The notes under the pieces were generated by a model that ran no database searches, was not told where the DNA came from, and worked only from the letters and a program-made list of their open reading frames with translations. A stretch of 64,000 nt of DNA from Brachionus plicatilis (taxonomy: Eukaryota; Rotifera; Eurotatoria; Ploima; Brachionidae): NCBI GenBank assembly GCA_010279815.1, contig QEOQ01000658.1, positions 238,723-302,722 of the forward strand. The letters run 5' to 3'. A program made the position numbers and the translations under genes. Shown here piece by piece: positions 1 to 11,511 of this stretch (the first letter of the stretch is position 1; each line of letters begins with the position of its first letter).

Positions 1-71
1 AAAAAAAAAAAAATTTAAGTCAAGTCACTGACTTGACTTGACTTAAGACTTGTGACTTAAAAACAACTCTG
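1..71. mobile_element. End of a hAT-like MITE, cut by window edge
   Basis: The window opens in a run of GACTTG/CAAGTC-type repeats ending in CAACTCTG at about 71. A very similar terminus lies at about 3545-3602, and weaker relatives near 39.55-39.62 and 54.69-54.75 kb. Read on the minus strand the end begins CAGAGTTGTTTTTAAGTCAC, which resembles hAT-type terminal repeats. The other end is outside the window, so no target duplication can be checked. Confidence 0.35.
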
Positions 72-77
72 GATAAA

Positions 78-383
78 ATGAACATAAAAAATGTAAAAAA
101 AATTGAATAACTTTTTTTCTAAAAGTTTAAAATTAGTTTCGTGAATGGGACATGGTGCAACATTTAAAGTTGCTGCAACTATCAAGGTCTACTAAACTCT
201 GCAAATTTAGCAAAAATTAGTTTTCAATATATTCGAGTGAAGTTTATTTTGCAGAGATTTTCCACATCATTAGCAGACTCTAACAATTGATGCAACTTTA
301 AATGTTGCACCATGTTGCGTTCACAGAATTAATTTTTAACTTTTAAAGAAAAAAGTTATTAAATTTTTTATCATTTTGTTCTA
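78..383. repeat. Long-palindrome MITE
   Basis: The two halves are imperfect reverse complements. The left half holds AATAACTTTTTTTCTAAAAG followed by GTGCAACATTTAAAGTTGC, and the right half carries their reverse complements near 292-360. The centre contains CTCTGCAAA and TTTGCAGAG. This is the shared plan of the palindromic elements at 25.9, 35.7, 44.1 and 45.5 kb. No coding capacity is visible. Confidence 0.6.
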
Positions 384-907
384 TTCTTTTGAACTGAACG
401 TCACAAAAGCTCCATCTCAGCTTTTTGCTTTTTTACAGTGTTAAAAAACACTCGAATAAAGTTTTGAAACTTTTTCGTGCTGCCCAGCTCCTAGGAATTC
501 CCAATCCTCAAGATTGTATATATCATTATAAATATCATAGTCACCATTAATGCTGTCGATCATTAGTCAAAATAATTATGTTAATTTTATTTTTGAAATT
601 TAAAGTTTTGAAAAATTTTTTTCTTTGTTTTTAATTTATCGTATTTTTAGTTTCTTTAAAAAAGTATTAAGCTTATTAAAATGAATTTGATTAATTAAGT
701 TTTAAAAACATTCAATAATAATTGTTTTGATTTTAAAATTTGAACTGAAATTTCAATTTGCATGATTATTAAAATTTAAAAAAAAAAATGATGACGTACT
801 TTAAAATAATACTTTTAAGAATTAAAAATAACTAAAAGTTTTTATTTGAATTTTTTTAATATAAAACTCAATAGAATTTAATTAGAATAATATTTTGGAA
901 GCTATGA

Positions 908-3900
908 TCATACCAAGATACCAAAACAGTTTGATCTGGTGCAGTCTTCATGTGGATAGAATTCAGGCACAATATTTACTTCAGTGGTAACAACATTGAC
1001 GCTTCTTTGTAAACCTTGAAAACTAAATTCCATGAAAAATCCAAGCCATGATTTTTTGGACCGCTCAAAGGAAATAGTAAAGATTAGTTGATCACCCTTC
1101 TGCGTTATAATAATATTCTCTTGAGTGGACATCCATTTAATTGGATTAAGTGTTAATGTTCCACTCGGGCTTAACACAGTCTGCCGAAAATCCCTTTTGA
1201 AATCAAGACTCTTTGCGTACCAGCACTGGACTTTGAAAGGCTTTAGAATTGAAGGCATCATTGTTACCGTAGCTCTAATAATTCCGTGAGTTGAATTATT
1301 TGGTCTTGTCCAAGTTAATTTGGGCACAATAAAAGCCTTATAGTAAGTACTTAGAAAAAAACCTCTTAAAGTACTTAAAACAGTGTCACCAATAGCTAAA
1401 ATTGAGTGTCCGATATTAGGAATTCTTCGGTGTAATATTGTTCCATCAGTTGCTGCAACTAGGTTTTCCCAGTACACATAAGTGTTGTCGGGAAAAAAAA
1501 ATTCGTCGCCTGTGGTAGAAACTACCAAAATATTTGTTTTTTTAAAACGATCCAAATAGTCTTTACAAAATGAGAATTTTTTTTAGAAATAAATTAAGTC
1601 CAAAAGATTCTGCATATTTCAATGTAAAATTCGTTTCAGATTATTAAAATTTTGGTCGGTTTTTTTTATAATTTACTAAATTCATTTAAAAAGTACCAAC
1701 TTTATGTTTATGCATCCAAGTGCATTTTGTGAAAGAAAGACGCTAATAATAAAATCTAACAATTTTCAAAATATTCAGCAATTTTTACATAGTCTCTGAC
1801 TAACTTTATTACTAATTTCCAATAAACAATAGCATATTATCTGTGCTAGATGGACAGAAATCTAGTTACACACATCAAGACATTAGTAGTTGTCTTTTTA
1901 ATAATTTATATTGTACAATATAAAAATTATAAGGAAAAAAAAAGGAGATAATCACTTCCCCTATTATCAGCTAGGCTAGAAAAAGAAAATAAAAATTACA
2001 GTAATGCTACGCCATTATGATTTTACGTGAATTTACGTAAATTAACGATAATTGACATATCTTACGTAGAAAAAAGTAATAATACGCAATTTTACGTAAA
2101 GATAGTTATGTAAAATTAACGATTTAGAATGAGACAATTAAGAAAAAGTCCTAAGCTTTTAGAAGCTTCAGCGTTTGGTTTGGTGCTTTTCTGGGGATTT
2201 GAAATCGGTAATCTTAGGTGATAAAATGACTGATCTTAAAGGTCTCAGTCTAAATCGTTAATTTAAGCTGTAATGATTTGGAATAAGCTGAAGGGTTCAC
2301 TTAGAAAGCTAAGAATAAAAAATGAACAAGAAGCAATTGTGACGATAATTGATTTTCAAAAAAGCTTGGGTTATGAAAAATGCCAATCTTATATATGACA
2401 TTTAAAAAAGTTTTATAAAATATTTTATAAACTATTCCTCATTAAAATTTTAATATTCAAAAAAAGGTTATCAGAATAGTAATTGAAAAATATCGAGATT
2501 GGTCTAATCAAAAAAAAAAATTAAACGAAACATAATATAAAATAAATTTCAAAAATTTACATTTTCTTACATTTTTTTTTTTTACAATATTTTAGGAAAA
2601 TTTACCCATTGGAATTTTATTTTTTACATAAATTTATGAAAAATTAAGTTTTATTATTCTCTGATAAAAAAAGCTAAAAAAAAAATTATTTTTTTAAAAA
2701 TTGCAAGAAAAATAAGAAAAACAGCAGCTTTTTCAGCAGCCCTTTTAAAATTTACAGTAAAATGGGTAAATATACGTAAAATTAAGGAAATTATCTTATA
2801 TTATTTATTATTTTATATTGATAAAAATTCTGGCAAACTTAAGTTTACTTGAGTCTTAACTAAATAATCTTCAATTAAATTTTTTTTTCTTACTATTTAT
2901 CATTCGAAAATAAGAAAGTCTTTGCTAAAGATATTAAACTAATGAAAATTAAAAATTGATTATTTAAAATATGATTTACTAAAGAGATTTGCCGAATTTC
3001 CCTACGTAATATCCATGAGATATTACGTAATGATGTTGGTTATTGACTGCTTGGTTAACCAAAAATCTGGTTAGTGAAAATTTGTTTTTGTAAGTTATTC
3101 ATCATAAATAAGCATTTCGAAGAATTAAGCATTGTTTGACTTTAGTAACTTTTTTGGTTTCCTCAAAGTAATTGTTTAATTTTTGGCTAGAACGAAAAGT
3201 TCGACTGAATTTTGTAGAAGACTAAACAAGTCAATTCGTTATGACTAAAAATAACTCTGTATAGATTTTGTAAGCTATCGTGTTAGCTTGGAAAATTAAT
3301 TTACGATAAAAAAGCAGATGTAAACTAAAATTGTTGTAAACAAGGACATTTTAAAAAAGTTTAATGAGCTTCATGAGAAAATGTTTTTAATTTTTAAAGA
3401 GGGCTTGATTTTTTTATTTAGTTCAACGAGCCATTCCTCGAATTACTTTTCAGATCTCTTTAATTTTAGTTAAAATTATAGACCAATTTTAGACAGAATT
3501 CTTCACAATTCTTCTTCAGTATTCAAATTTTAAAGCCTGGACTTACATAAGAAAAAAAAAATTAGACTTGGACTTGAGACTTGTTACTTTTAAACAACTC
3601 TGATTTTAGACCAAAAATGTTTAAAAAAAATAACCAGATGTGTTTGTCTTAAATTAAATTGAATAACTAAAAATTATAATCTATAATCGAATTTCTGGTT
3701 AACCAAATTATAACTAAGCTATTTTTTTGGTTAACCAATTTTTGGCTCACCAAAATTAGCTAACAAAAAAACATATACAAAAATATTGTATTATTTCAAA
3801 AATTGTTTAATCTCATAAAAATTTTAATCGTTTTCCAGGTCTAGTCGATAATGTTATCGGGTGATAGCGTAATATTTTATAATTTGCTACTATACCCGTT

Positions 3901-6900
3901 ATGTTAACATTCTGATAGCTAGATTATCATCATTATGTTATCAAAGATGATAAAAAGATTAAACTATATTTCTATTTAATATCTCTCTAATTTTGATCGT
4001 TTTGTAACAATATTTATTGAAGTTTTTTTTTAAATTGAATTCGTTAATTATGATTCAACAAAATTAAAAATAATAAAGCTCAAAAGATTTTAACTAGGGT
4101 TGGTCGACCGGTTAGAGGTAACCGGTTTTTAACCGGTTAAGTTTTAAGCCGGTTTGGATGTATAACCGGTTATCAAAACCGGTTAAGATGGATAACCGGT
4201 TATTGATTCAAACCGGTTATGATAACCGGTTATTGATTCAAACCGGTTATGATAACCGGTTATAGATTCAAACCGGTTTTGATAACCGGTTATAGATTCA
4301 AACCGGTTATGATAACCGGTTATAGATTCAAACCGGTTTTGATAACCGGTTATAGATTCAAACCGGTTTTGATAACCGGTTTTATTTTTTGACTGATTTT
4401 TAAAAACCGGTTAGGTTTCTAACCGGTCGACCAACCCTAATTTTAACTTAATGATTATTTTCTAAGATGGATTGAAAAAGAAAATTTTAATCCTAATGAG
4501 CACAAAATTTATTTAGGCCTATTTTGCACATGTCTCGCATTCATAAAACAAATAATTAAAATTAATATTCTTATAATTTAGACTATGTTCGTTTAAAAAG
4601 ATTCAAGTTTTTTGGAAAAGTCTTTTTTATATGTTATCTGATAACAAAGTTGTCAATATGATAACATAATTTAGTAAATGATAACATGTTTTTTAGTTAT
4701 ATTTTTGATATATTCTTTTTGTCAAATTTTCCCATAAAATATTCAAAAAATTCCTATAAATATTTTAACAAAAAGATCAAAATTAGAAAGATATCAAATA
4801 AAAATAAAGTTAAATTTTTGTTATCACCTTATAACACTATCGACTTGACCTTAATTTCCTAGAGACATTAGATCATGATGTCTCATTCAAAGTCTTTAGT
4901 GTGATAATATGCGAGAAAATAGGGCAGAACAATAATTAATATTGATAACTAATCACATAAAGAAATTTTTAGACATCTCGATCAATGGCACTAATTTAGA
5001 AACTGAGAAAAATGGATACATCTGTTTATTTTTCTTTATTTAAGGTAGTATTTTTGAATTATTTTTAATATTCTCAAAAAAATTTTGCTTAATGGAATTT
5101 AGTTTGGTGATTGCAAAAAAAATCATTCAGTTGCCGAATTTAACATTGAAATAAACATAGTCTGATAAAAAAAATCCTACAAAGAGGATCTATCATCTTT
5201 TGCATTTCAAACAGTTCTCTACTGTCTATGTATTGTGTAATATTAACCTCATAATAGTCATTAAAAGCAAAAGTCCAACCTCCGATTGCTTTAAAATTTT
5301 GGTGTAAACCCTATTACAAAAATGTTTTAATTTCAATTAAAACATTAGTTCATAAAAATTTAAGAAATTAATTTTTTACTGTGTTTAGATTAAGAAGATC
5401 CATGACAATTGGAACAGCTGAAAAAACTCTTTGTGAGTCTAATGCTGCCTTAAAACAACTAAGAGTTATTAATTGTCAATATAATTTTTATTTTATTAGG
5501 ATTACATTTAACCATGTTGTCCAACCTCGCTTTGATTTTCCTGCAAGCATAAATTTTTTTATTTCGATTTTATAATTTTCTTTAACAAAAATTTGAATTG
5601 TATCCATAGCTTTACTAACTGCTTTTACCATAGGAAATCGAAGCAAAAATGTTGGTTCAGCAGTATTTTCTATAAACTTTTTCCAGCCCCATGCTATTAG
5701 AGCATCTTCTGATCGTTTTCTGCCTCGTTCGTCTTCCTAATGCAAAAAATTGTAGCTAATTTACCGCCAACTATCGTCTTTACTGATAAAACATGAACAG
5801 AATAAAAAGTCAAAATGCCAAGATTTGAATAAAAAATATGATTTTTGACTTAACCTTTTAATTTATTATTTTAAAAAAATTGAAAATTTAAAGTTTATGA
5901 TCACAATCAAATGAAAATAAAAAAATAAAAATAAACACATTTTTGTGTTTTTTTTGTTTAATTGGTCTTTAGTTAATAAAATTAATTAAATCAATTAAGT
6001 ATTTATTTTTCAGAATATTCCTTATTTTATTTAATATAAAATATGTGATATCTTTCTTTTCTTTGATCTGCTTACATAATAGTAAGAATAGCAAGTTAAT
6101 TATGGAAAAATTTAATTAGTAAATATTATTTGGCGACAAAACACAGAGTTCTTTTTTATAATGTAACTTTAAATAATTTTTAAGACAAACACTCCATTTG
6201 GAACCGCTCAAAATACTAAATTTTTTTTAAAGCTTTCTAATTGAAAATTTATTTTATTCTACTGCAATTCTTTACCGATTTTTGAATGAACTGATACTAG
6301 CGAAAAGTTCATGTTTTTTAAACTGCTAATTTTTCTTTGATTCATAGATCAAAGTAAATTCTATGAATTGAAGTGGAATAGATACAGTATTGCACAAAAG
6401 TTTAGACGCATGCGCATTTTTTTTTAAACAAATAAATTATCAATCAATTAATTACAGAATAGAAGGCTAGTAAGGATATTTCTGTATTCTAATTTATTAA
6501 TTAACATAAATAATTAAATAAAAATGCAAAAAAAACTAGACAGAAAAAAAAATAGCTGAATATATTAGTTAAGAAAAAATAGTGATAAAATTTCGGAAAA
6601 AAAAAAATTGCACAAAAGTTTAGACGCATACGCATTTTTAGTATTTAAAATGACCACCTTTTGCATCATAACAAGCACGAATACGTTTTGGCATTGATTC
6701 AACAAATTTTTTCACATATTCATCAGGTACATTTAACCATTCCTTCAGAAGTGTCGATTTTAAGTGTTCGATTGAGGTCAACTTTGTTTCTACCAATTTT
6801 GCATCAATATATGACCATAGGTTCTCGATAGGATTAAGATCAGGTGATCTGGCACACCATGGTAAAAGGGCAATATTATTCTCATCAAAATACTCTTTAA

Positions 6901-8684
6901 TTAGCTTTGCTCTATGTGCTGGAGCCCCATCCTGTTGAAAAAACCAAGGATCATCTCTTTGGTAAAAAATATCTACAGATGCCATTAGTTCATTTTCTAA
7001 CGTTTCCTCATAGTTATATTGGTTAATTCGCCCCTCATATATACGACAGCATCCTGTACCTTTAGCGCTGATGCATCCCCATATTCCTGCGGATCCACCA
7101 CCACCTTGTAGAGTTGGTACAACAAATCTTGTGTCGTATTTTTCTTTTCTTAACCTTTTTACTAAAACCCTTGTTTTCCTATTAAACACCTCAAAATTGG
7201 ATTCATCACTAAAAATTACCATTCCCCAACGTTCAACTGTCCAATTCAGTCTTTCTTTACACCATTTTAATCTTTTGAGTCTATCCGATGCCGTCAGCAA
7301 TGGCTTTTTAAGAGCTCTATAAGTTCCTATTCCTTTACTAGTTAGAAATCTCCTTACTGTTTCTCTACTTACCTTAACATTTTTAAACTTAGAATTAAAC
7401 TCAGAGGCCAACTTTTTATTACTTATTGTAGGATTTTTTCTTACCTGTATAAATAAACTATTTTGGTCCCTATAAGTAAGCTTTCTTGGTCTCCCAGGCC
7501 TTGTTGATTCCTTTGGGGTGCCATAGATATCATTATTTTTTCTTGTTGTTCTCACACATTTTTCTGATACTCCTACCAATTTTGCTATTTCCCTATTACT
7601 TTTGGTCTTATCTTTTAGTAGACCAATTATCTGACATCTAACTTCATTGGTAACGCTTTTTTTACCCATTTTTTAACCAAGATTGCTAATATCTTCCAGG
7701 TGTAATTTATAATGCCACAGACACTAAGCAGAAAGTTTAATAGCAATGTTTCATATATGAATCTAACACTTACTGCATAATCTCTAAATTAAGATATTTA
7801 CCAGTTCATTTAAGCTAATTAATCGATTTCTAATTAGAGATTAATGATGTGCGTCTAAACTTTTGTGCAAAAATTTTTGACTCACATTTTTATGGCTTTT
7901 ATTTAATTTCAATTTTTCAGATAAGTTTAAAATCGAATTATCATATATTTTATATCAATTTGAAGAGCAGAGTTAGTTTAATTAAAAACTGATTTTTATT
8001 GTGTATATTTCTAAAATAAAACTTAATATTTTTATGTCTTACGAATTATACTTATTAAAAAAGCCTGTGCGTCTAAACTTTTGTGCAGTACTGTAATGAA
8101 TTTAAATATGCAAATGATATTTACTTTGAAAACCAATGGTTGATTTGGTATCTGTTGTATTATTGCAGCAACAGTATAAGTTGATAATGAAAAATTTGAA
8201 ACTAATGATATATCATAGTCTGTAGGAGTGGGAACTCTTAAGATTATTAAAGAAATGAAAAGGAATAATAAATTAGAAGAAAAAAATACTTGTCTTTATT
8301 TGAACCTTCTCCTATCCAAAGTAGAGCAGCATCTTTTCTAAAGTTACTTGTATAATACTGCAACCACTGCGGTACTTAAAAATTACCTAGATACTTTATT
8401 TGGTATAGAAATGGTTAGATAATGCCACCAGACCGGTCTATCAACTAGTGATTCTAAGAAAATATATTTCAATATTTAAATAAAAATAGTAATTCAAATA
8501 GCATCATACCATCAAGCCATTTCTGAGATGTCATATTAATGACATAAATTTCATTATTTACTAATTTGTATTGCTGAATGATGTTATAGCTATAATATGA
8601 ATCGAAATTGTTCACATAATCATCCAAAGGTGTGGAATCGACAAAAATGTTTAAGACTGCAATAAACAAAACAAAGAATTTCAT
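908..8684 (-). CDS. AprA / PhoPQ-activated pathogenicity-related-like secreted hydrolase-fold protein, 8 exons
   Basis: Exons on the minus strand: 8684-8510, 8453-8387, 8336-8289, 8236-8125, 5736-5506, 5448-5380, 5310-5181 and 1557-908. All introns are GT-AG and all phases agree, giving 493 codons plus stop, close to the usual family length. The start ATG at 8684 opens a hydrophobic signal peptide (MKFFVLFIAVLNIF). Family landmarks appear in order: TPLDDYV and NMTSQKWL, VDRPVWWHYLTI, GEGSN, IPNQPL, EDALIAWGWKKF, the nucleophile region LAGKSKRGWTTW, VPIVMDLLN, GGWTFAFNDYY, TTGDEFF and the histidine region IPNIGHS. The Ser, Asp and His positions expected for the alpha/beta-hydrolase triad therefore all look present. 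Dictyostelium AprA, in this family, is a secreted proliferation repressor; the enzyme activity is not established. Oddities are a 3.6 kb intron before the last exon and a 2.4 kb intron holding an entire Tc1 transposon. A last exon starting at a TTG codon is not a real start. Confidence 0.93.
2155..2400 (+). pseudogene. Tc1/mariner transposase relic
   Basis: One frame near 2161 reads SFSVWFGAF, like the SVMVWG-F motif of Tc1 transposases. From 2279 another frame reads WNKLKGSLRKLRIKNEQEA, like the NLWxxLK segment after the catalytic glutamate, and runs on to YEKCQSYI. The segment between is missing or scrambled. Its age and its difference from the intact 6.4-8.1 kb element suggest an older Tc1 family. 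Confidence 0.5.
3028..3780. mobile_element. Degenerate relative of the 44.5 kb hAT-like MITE
   Basis: The left end, TAATGATGTTGGTTATTGAC, matches TAGTGATGTTGATTATTGAC at 44536. Both continue through GCTTGGTTAACC-like sequence and end in related GGTTAACCAA and TTAGCTAAC segments. The right terminus is not preserved, and a separate hAT-like end (about 3545-3602) interrupts it. Confidence 0.5.
3838..4851. mobile_element. Palindromic TIR element interrupted by a second element
   Basis: The left end AGGTCTAGTCGATAATGTTA mirrors the right end, whose reverse complement is AAGGTCAAGTCGATAGTGTT. The mirror symmetry continues inward through a GATAAC-rich part and a TCTAATTTTGATC block on each side. 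The interior is split by the AACCGGTT element at 4095-4439. The GATAACAT/ATGTTATC-rich interior resembles the element at 58498-58918. No clear target duplication is visible. Confidence 0.6.
4095..4439. mobile_element. hAT-like MITE built of AACCGGTT tandem repeats
   Basis: The element begins TAGGGTTGGTCGACCGGTTA and ends with the reverse complement, CTAACCGGTCGACCAACCCT plus A. It is flanked on both sides by a perfect 8-bp duplication, ATTTTAAC (4087-4094 and 4440-4447), as hAT elements make. The interior is a tandem array of a roughly 30-bp unit with two AACCGGTT palindromes separated by GATTCA-type spacers, about 4190-4380. It has no ORF, so it must have moved using another element's transposase. 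Confidence 0.85.
6385..6636. repeat. Left IR/DR terminal repeat of the Tc1 element
   Basis: The outer direct repeat covers about 6385-6415 and the inner one about 6608-6636, both reading TTGCACAAAAGTTTAGACGC. The inner repeat ends just next to the transposase stop codon, so the terminal repeat and the gene end almost touch. Confidence 0.85.
6638..7669 (-). CDS. Tc1-family DD34E transposase, apparently intact
   Basis: A 343-residue ORF with an ATG start and no break. The N-terminal third has two helix-turn-helix regions (about residues 5-45 and 70-112) joined by a GRPR-type AT-hook (RPGRPRK, about 58-64). The catalytic domain shows IFSDESNFEVF with the first Asp, FFQQDGAPAHRA with the second Asp, and SPDLNPIENLW with the Glu. 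There are 34 residues between the last two, which is the Tc1 signature DD34E. The length matches the family. It is the only gene in the element and would cut and rejoin the IR/DR ends. Whether it is active cannot be told from sequence alone. Confidence 0.95.
   Translation of the reverse strand: MGKKSVTNEVRCQIIGLLKDKTKSNREIAKLVGVSEKCVRTTRKNNDIYGTPKESTRPGRPRKLTYRDQNSLFIQVRKNPTISNKKLASEFNSKFKNVKVSRETVRRFLTSKGIGTYRALKKPLLTASDRLKRLKWCKERLNWTVERWGMVIFSDESNFEVFNRKTRVLVKRLRKEKYDTRFVVPTLQGGGGSAGIWGCISAKGTGCCRIYEGRINQYNYEETLENELMASVDIFYQRDDPWFFQQDGAPAHRAKLIKEYFDENNIALLPWCARSPDLNPIENLWSYIDAKLVETKLTSIEHLKSTLLKEWLNVPDEYVKKFVESMPKRIRACYDAKGGHFKY
7849..8093. repeat. Right IR/DR terminal repeat of the Tc1 element
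   Basis: The inner repeat (about 7849-7870) and outer repeat (about 8066-8093) both carry the reverse complement of TTGCACAAAAGTTTAGACGC, 218 bp apart, mirroring the left end. Confidence 0.85.
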
Positions 8685-10664
8685 TTTTTAATTTCCAAGT
8701 TTGAGTTTTTCTAATTTTTAACAAAATAGTTACAAAACTTGTTTTCTTAAAACAAAAGAAATAATCTTAGTTATAAAATCGAATGCAATAAAAAGATCAT
8801 CAAAAATTATCTTCATATAAAAAATGCAAGAAAAACAAATTTTATTTTATTACCTAGATTTTTGTTCGAAGAAATTAGTTGATAAAATAAAGTAAAAAGC
8901 TTGTTAAGTAAATTGTTAAATTTAAATCTTTGTCAATATCTGACTTGTCAAAAATAAACCTTGTTGTAAAAATTGATAAAATAAAAATTATTTTCTAATT
9001 TGAAGAAGCAAACAAATTTAAAAATATAGGTGTGCTTAATTGAATTTCAGTCAAATCGTACAAAGAAAAAGTTCTACACAAGAGTTCGATTTAAATTTTA
9101 TGCAAAAAAAAATTGAGAGATTTGTCTGATTCTGAGAAAACAATCTCCATTTTGAAAAGAAACTCGCGAAAACCACAGATGTGAAAAAGTAAGATGCTGC
9201 TATCATGGAAAAGAACTTTTCAAAATTTTTAATGATTTACTCAGCAACAGTTGACACTATGAAATGGAAATTATTATTATTGTTTTTTTTTGTTATTATT
9301 TAATTAATGTTTAAATCACATTGACAATTATATTATCTTTATAAAAAAAATAAAAGAGGGTCTCTAATTAATAAAATAAATCCAGTTAAAGAAATGAATT
9401 CGAGTTACAAAAAAATACATACAATAAAAGGGAAATATAAACAATCAGTTTGAGACTGACGAAGAGCATCATCAATTATTGCCATTATTTAAACATGTTA
9501 AGTCTTAATGCGATATAATATTTTCTAATACTTTAATTTATTTTGAAGATAAAATTAAAAACTCTTAATTTTGATTTTTTTTTAAATCTAAATAAATCCA
9601 AATTTTTACAACTCTTAAAATCAAATTATCTAACAATAAAAAAATAAATAAAAAAAAAATTATCTTAAGAAGGGTGTTTTTTATTATTTGATAATTTGAA
9701 ATCTCTCTTTTAATTGAGTCTTATTTTAAAAGTTTATTTTATTAAAAAACTAGCTTACTTGATTTATAGTGTGTTGTTTTTTTTTATTGTTTGGTTTTTA
9801 TTTTAAATCAGTTAAAATATTTTAAATAATCACAACAACATTTCAGAGTTTTAAATTTACAAAATCTTTTGGATCTTAAGATAGTCTTTCTCAATAATTT
9901 CTAAAATGTTTTGTGCAAGTGTGAAAATTGTTGTGTTTGGACTATTAAACATTTTCAAAATAATCTAAAATCTAAATAATCAATACATAAAGATAAATAT
10001 TAAACGATTTAAAAACAAATTTAATTTTCGTTTTGTTCCCATTACATTTTATTTAATTTATTTTATCTACATCCAATTAAATTAAATGTAAAAGTGGTAG
10101 TTATTTTTCTTAAGTCTAGGTTAAAATTTCTGTCGCCATTTCTGATTTCTGCTTAATTTGTTGAGTTTAGTAGACTAATTTATGCACTATGTTGCATTTA
10201 CAGAACTAATTTTGAAATTAAAGAAAAATATTTTTTTAATTTTTACCATTATATTATTTTTACCATTTAATTTTTACCTCTTTTATACTGAATTTCACAA
10301 AACCAAAAATATTAAGTATTTTTTAGAAGAAATTTCTACATATTTAGCTGATTTTTTCAATTAATATTTTGAAAAGCTTCTCCATTTTAAAAATAAAAAA
10401 AAATACTCACAATTTTTTTGGTAGTTTTATTCACCTGTTTATAAAATATAAATATTAAATTCAAAAGCGTTTCTATATATTTGTATTATTTTATTAAATT
10501 TTAAATAATCATAAAAAAAGATTTCTCAAAAAATTAATTTTTCTTCTTCTGAAATTGATGTTGGCTCTAGGATATTTTGATGTTTTTTATTAAATTTTGA
10601 AGATATTATACATTGAATTGAAAAATCTGTTTGTCCAAAGATAAATTTTGCCTACACTTGCCGC

Positions 10665-11511
10665 TAGTGTTGTAAATCAAATTGACGATTTGAACAAATT
10701 ATTCGATTTCTTTCGATTTAAATTTAAAATAAAATTTGGATTCAAATTAAAACTCAAAAAGGAATTCCAACATTAACTTAAATAATTTTTAATTTAAAAA
10801 AAAGTGTTTTAAAAAATTTAGTGATAAAATTGTATTCGATTTAAACAAATGTATATTTGATTTTAAAAGAACTTTTAAAATAATAAAATCGAAACTACAT
10901 ATAAATTATGTTTTAATAAAAAAATTTGATTAATTTTAATTTCAAATGACCAAGAATATTGCTTGTGGAATTATTGCTATGCTTACCTTCACTAAATTTA
11001 ATTTAATAATTGTGAACAAGAGATATTTTTTCGTATTGCTTTTTGTTTATCAATCGAGTAGTAAAGGATTTTTGTAAAAAATCTTGACTTGGACTCATTT
11101 TTAAAAATATAAATTAGTTTTTAACATAAAATCAATATTATTTATTATTTTAGAAAGATATTGAACTCATTGGAATAAGAAAAATATTGAAAAAGACTTT
11201 ATTTTTAGAATTTATTTGTTAATTACGTTTTACAATTAATACACTTATTTTAAGAACTATCAAAAAAATTTAAAGTTTCGTTTCGATTTTAAAATAAATG
11301 CTTAATTATTAACATTTAAAAATTAAAAATTAAATTGAATTATGATTCAAATTTGCATGTATAAATTCAATTATTTTTCTGGGTTTAAATTAAAACTCAA
11401 CTTAAAAATTTGTATATATTTAAACTCAAATAAAAAGTATGCTTAAATTCAAATTCAAATTTAAAAATTAATTTAATTATTCCAAAGTAAATAAATTTAT
11501 TTACAACATTA
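10665..11511. mobile_element. hAT-like MITE
   Basis: Ends TAGTGTTGTAAATCAAATT and, reverse complemented on the right, TAATGTTGTAAATAAATTT are related inverted repeats. The flanks are CTTGCCGC (10657-10664) and CTTGCCCC (11512-11519), an 8-bp target duplication with one mismatch. The interior is rich in AAATTCAAATTTAAAA and carries no ORF. Confidence 0.7.

Larger units (their letters stand above)
1558..5180. other. Large last intron of the AprA-like gene
   Basis: There is no host coding sequence here. It contains a Tc1 relic (2155-2400), a stretch rich in ACGTAA motifs (2020-2110 and 2760-2790), a hAT-like relic (3028-3780) and a palindromic element (3838-4851) with a second element nested inside it (4095-4439). 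Confidence 0.7.
6385..8093 (-). mobile_element. Complete Tc1-family transposon of IR/DR type
   Basis: A 1709-bp element lies between TA dinucleotides at 6383-6384 and 8094-8095. Its outer ends are CAGTATTGCACAAAAGTTTA and, reverse complemented, CAGTACTGCACAAAAGTTTA. Each end carries a second inner copy of TTGCACAAAAGTTTAGACGC (6608 and 7870), and the outer-to-inner spacing is 218 bp on both sides. This is the IR/DR layout of Sleeping Beauty-like Tc1 elements. It sits inside an intron of the AprA-like gene with its transposase on the same strand as the host gene. Intact ends and an intact ORF point to a recent insertion. Confidence 0.93.

Noticed and set aside
4190..4380. CRISPR-like regular repeat array
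   Set aside because: The units are contiguous tandem repeats with no unique spacers, inside a MITE of a eukaryotic genome.
5381..5575. Plus-strand 64-codon ORF
   Set aside because: It is the antisense of AprA-like exons 5 and 6, whose frame, splice sites and family motifs are on the minus strand.
7071..7322. Plus-strand 83-codon ORF
   Set aside because: Antisense shadow of the Tc1 transposase.
10182..10364. 60-codon ORF rich in Phe, Ile and Leu
   Set aside because: Low-complexity AT-rich sequence with no splice context; the kind of frame expected by chance here.
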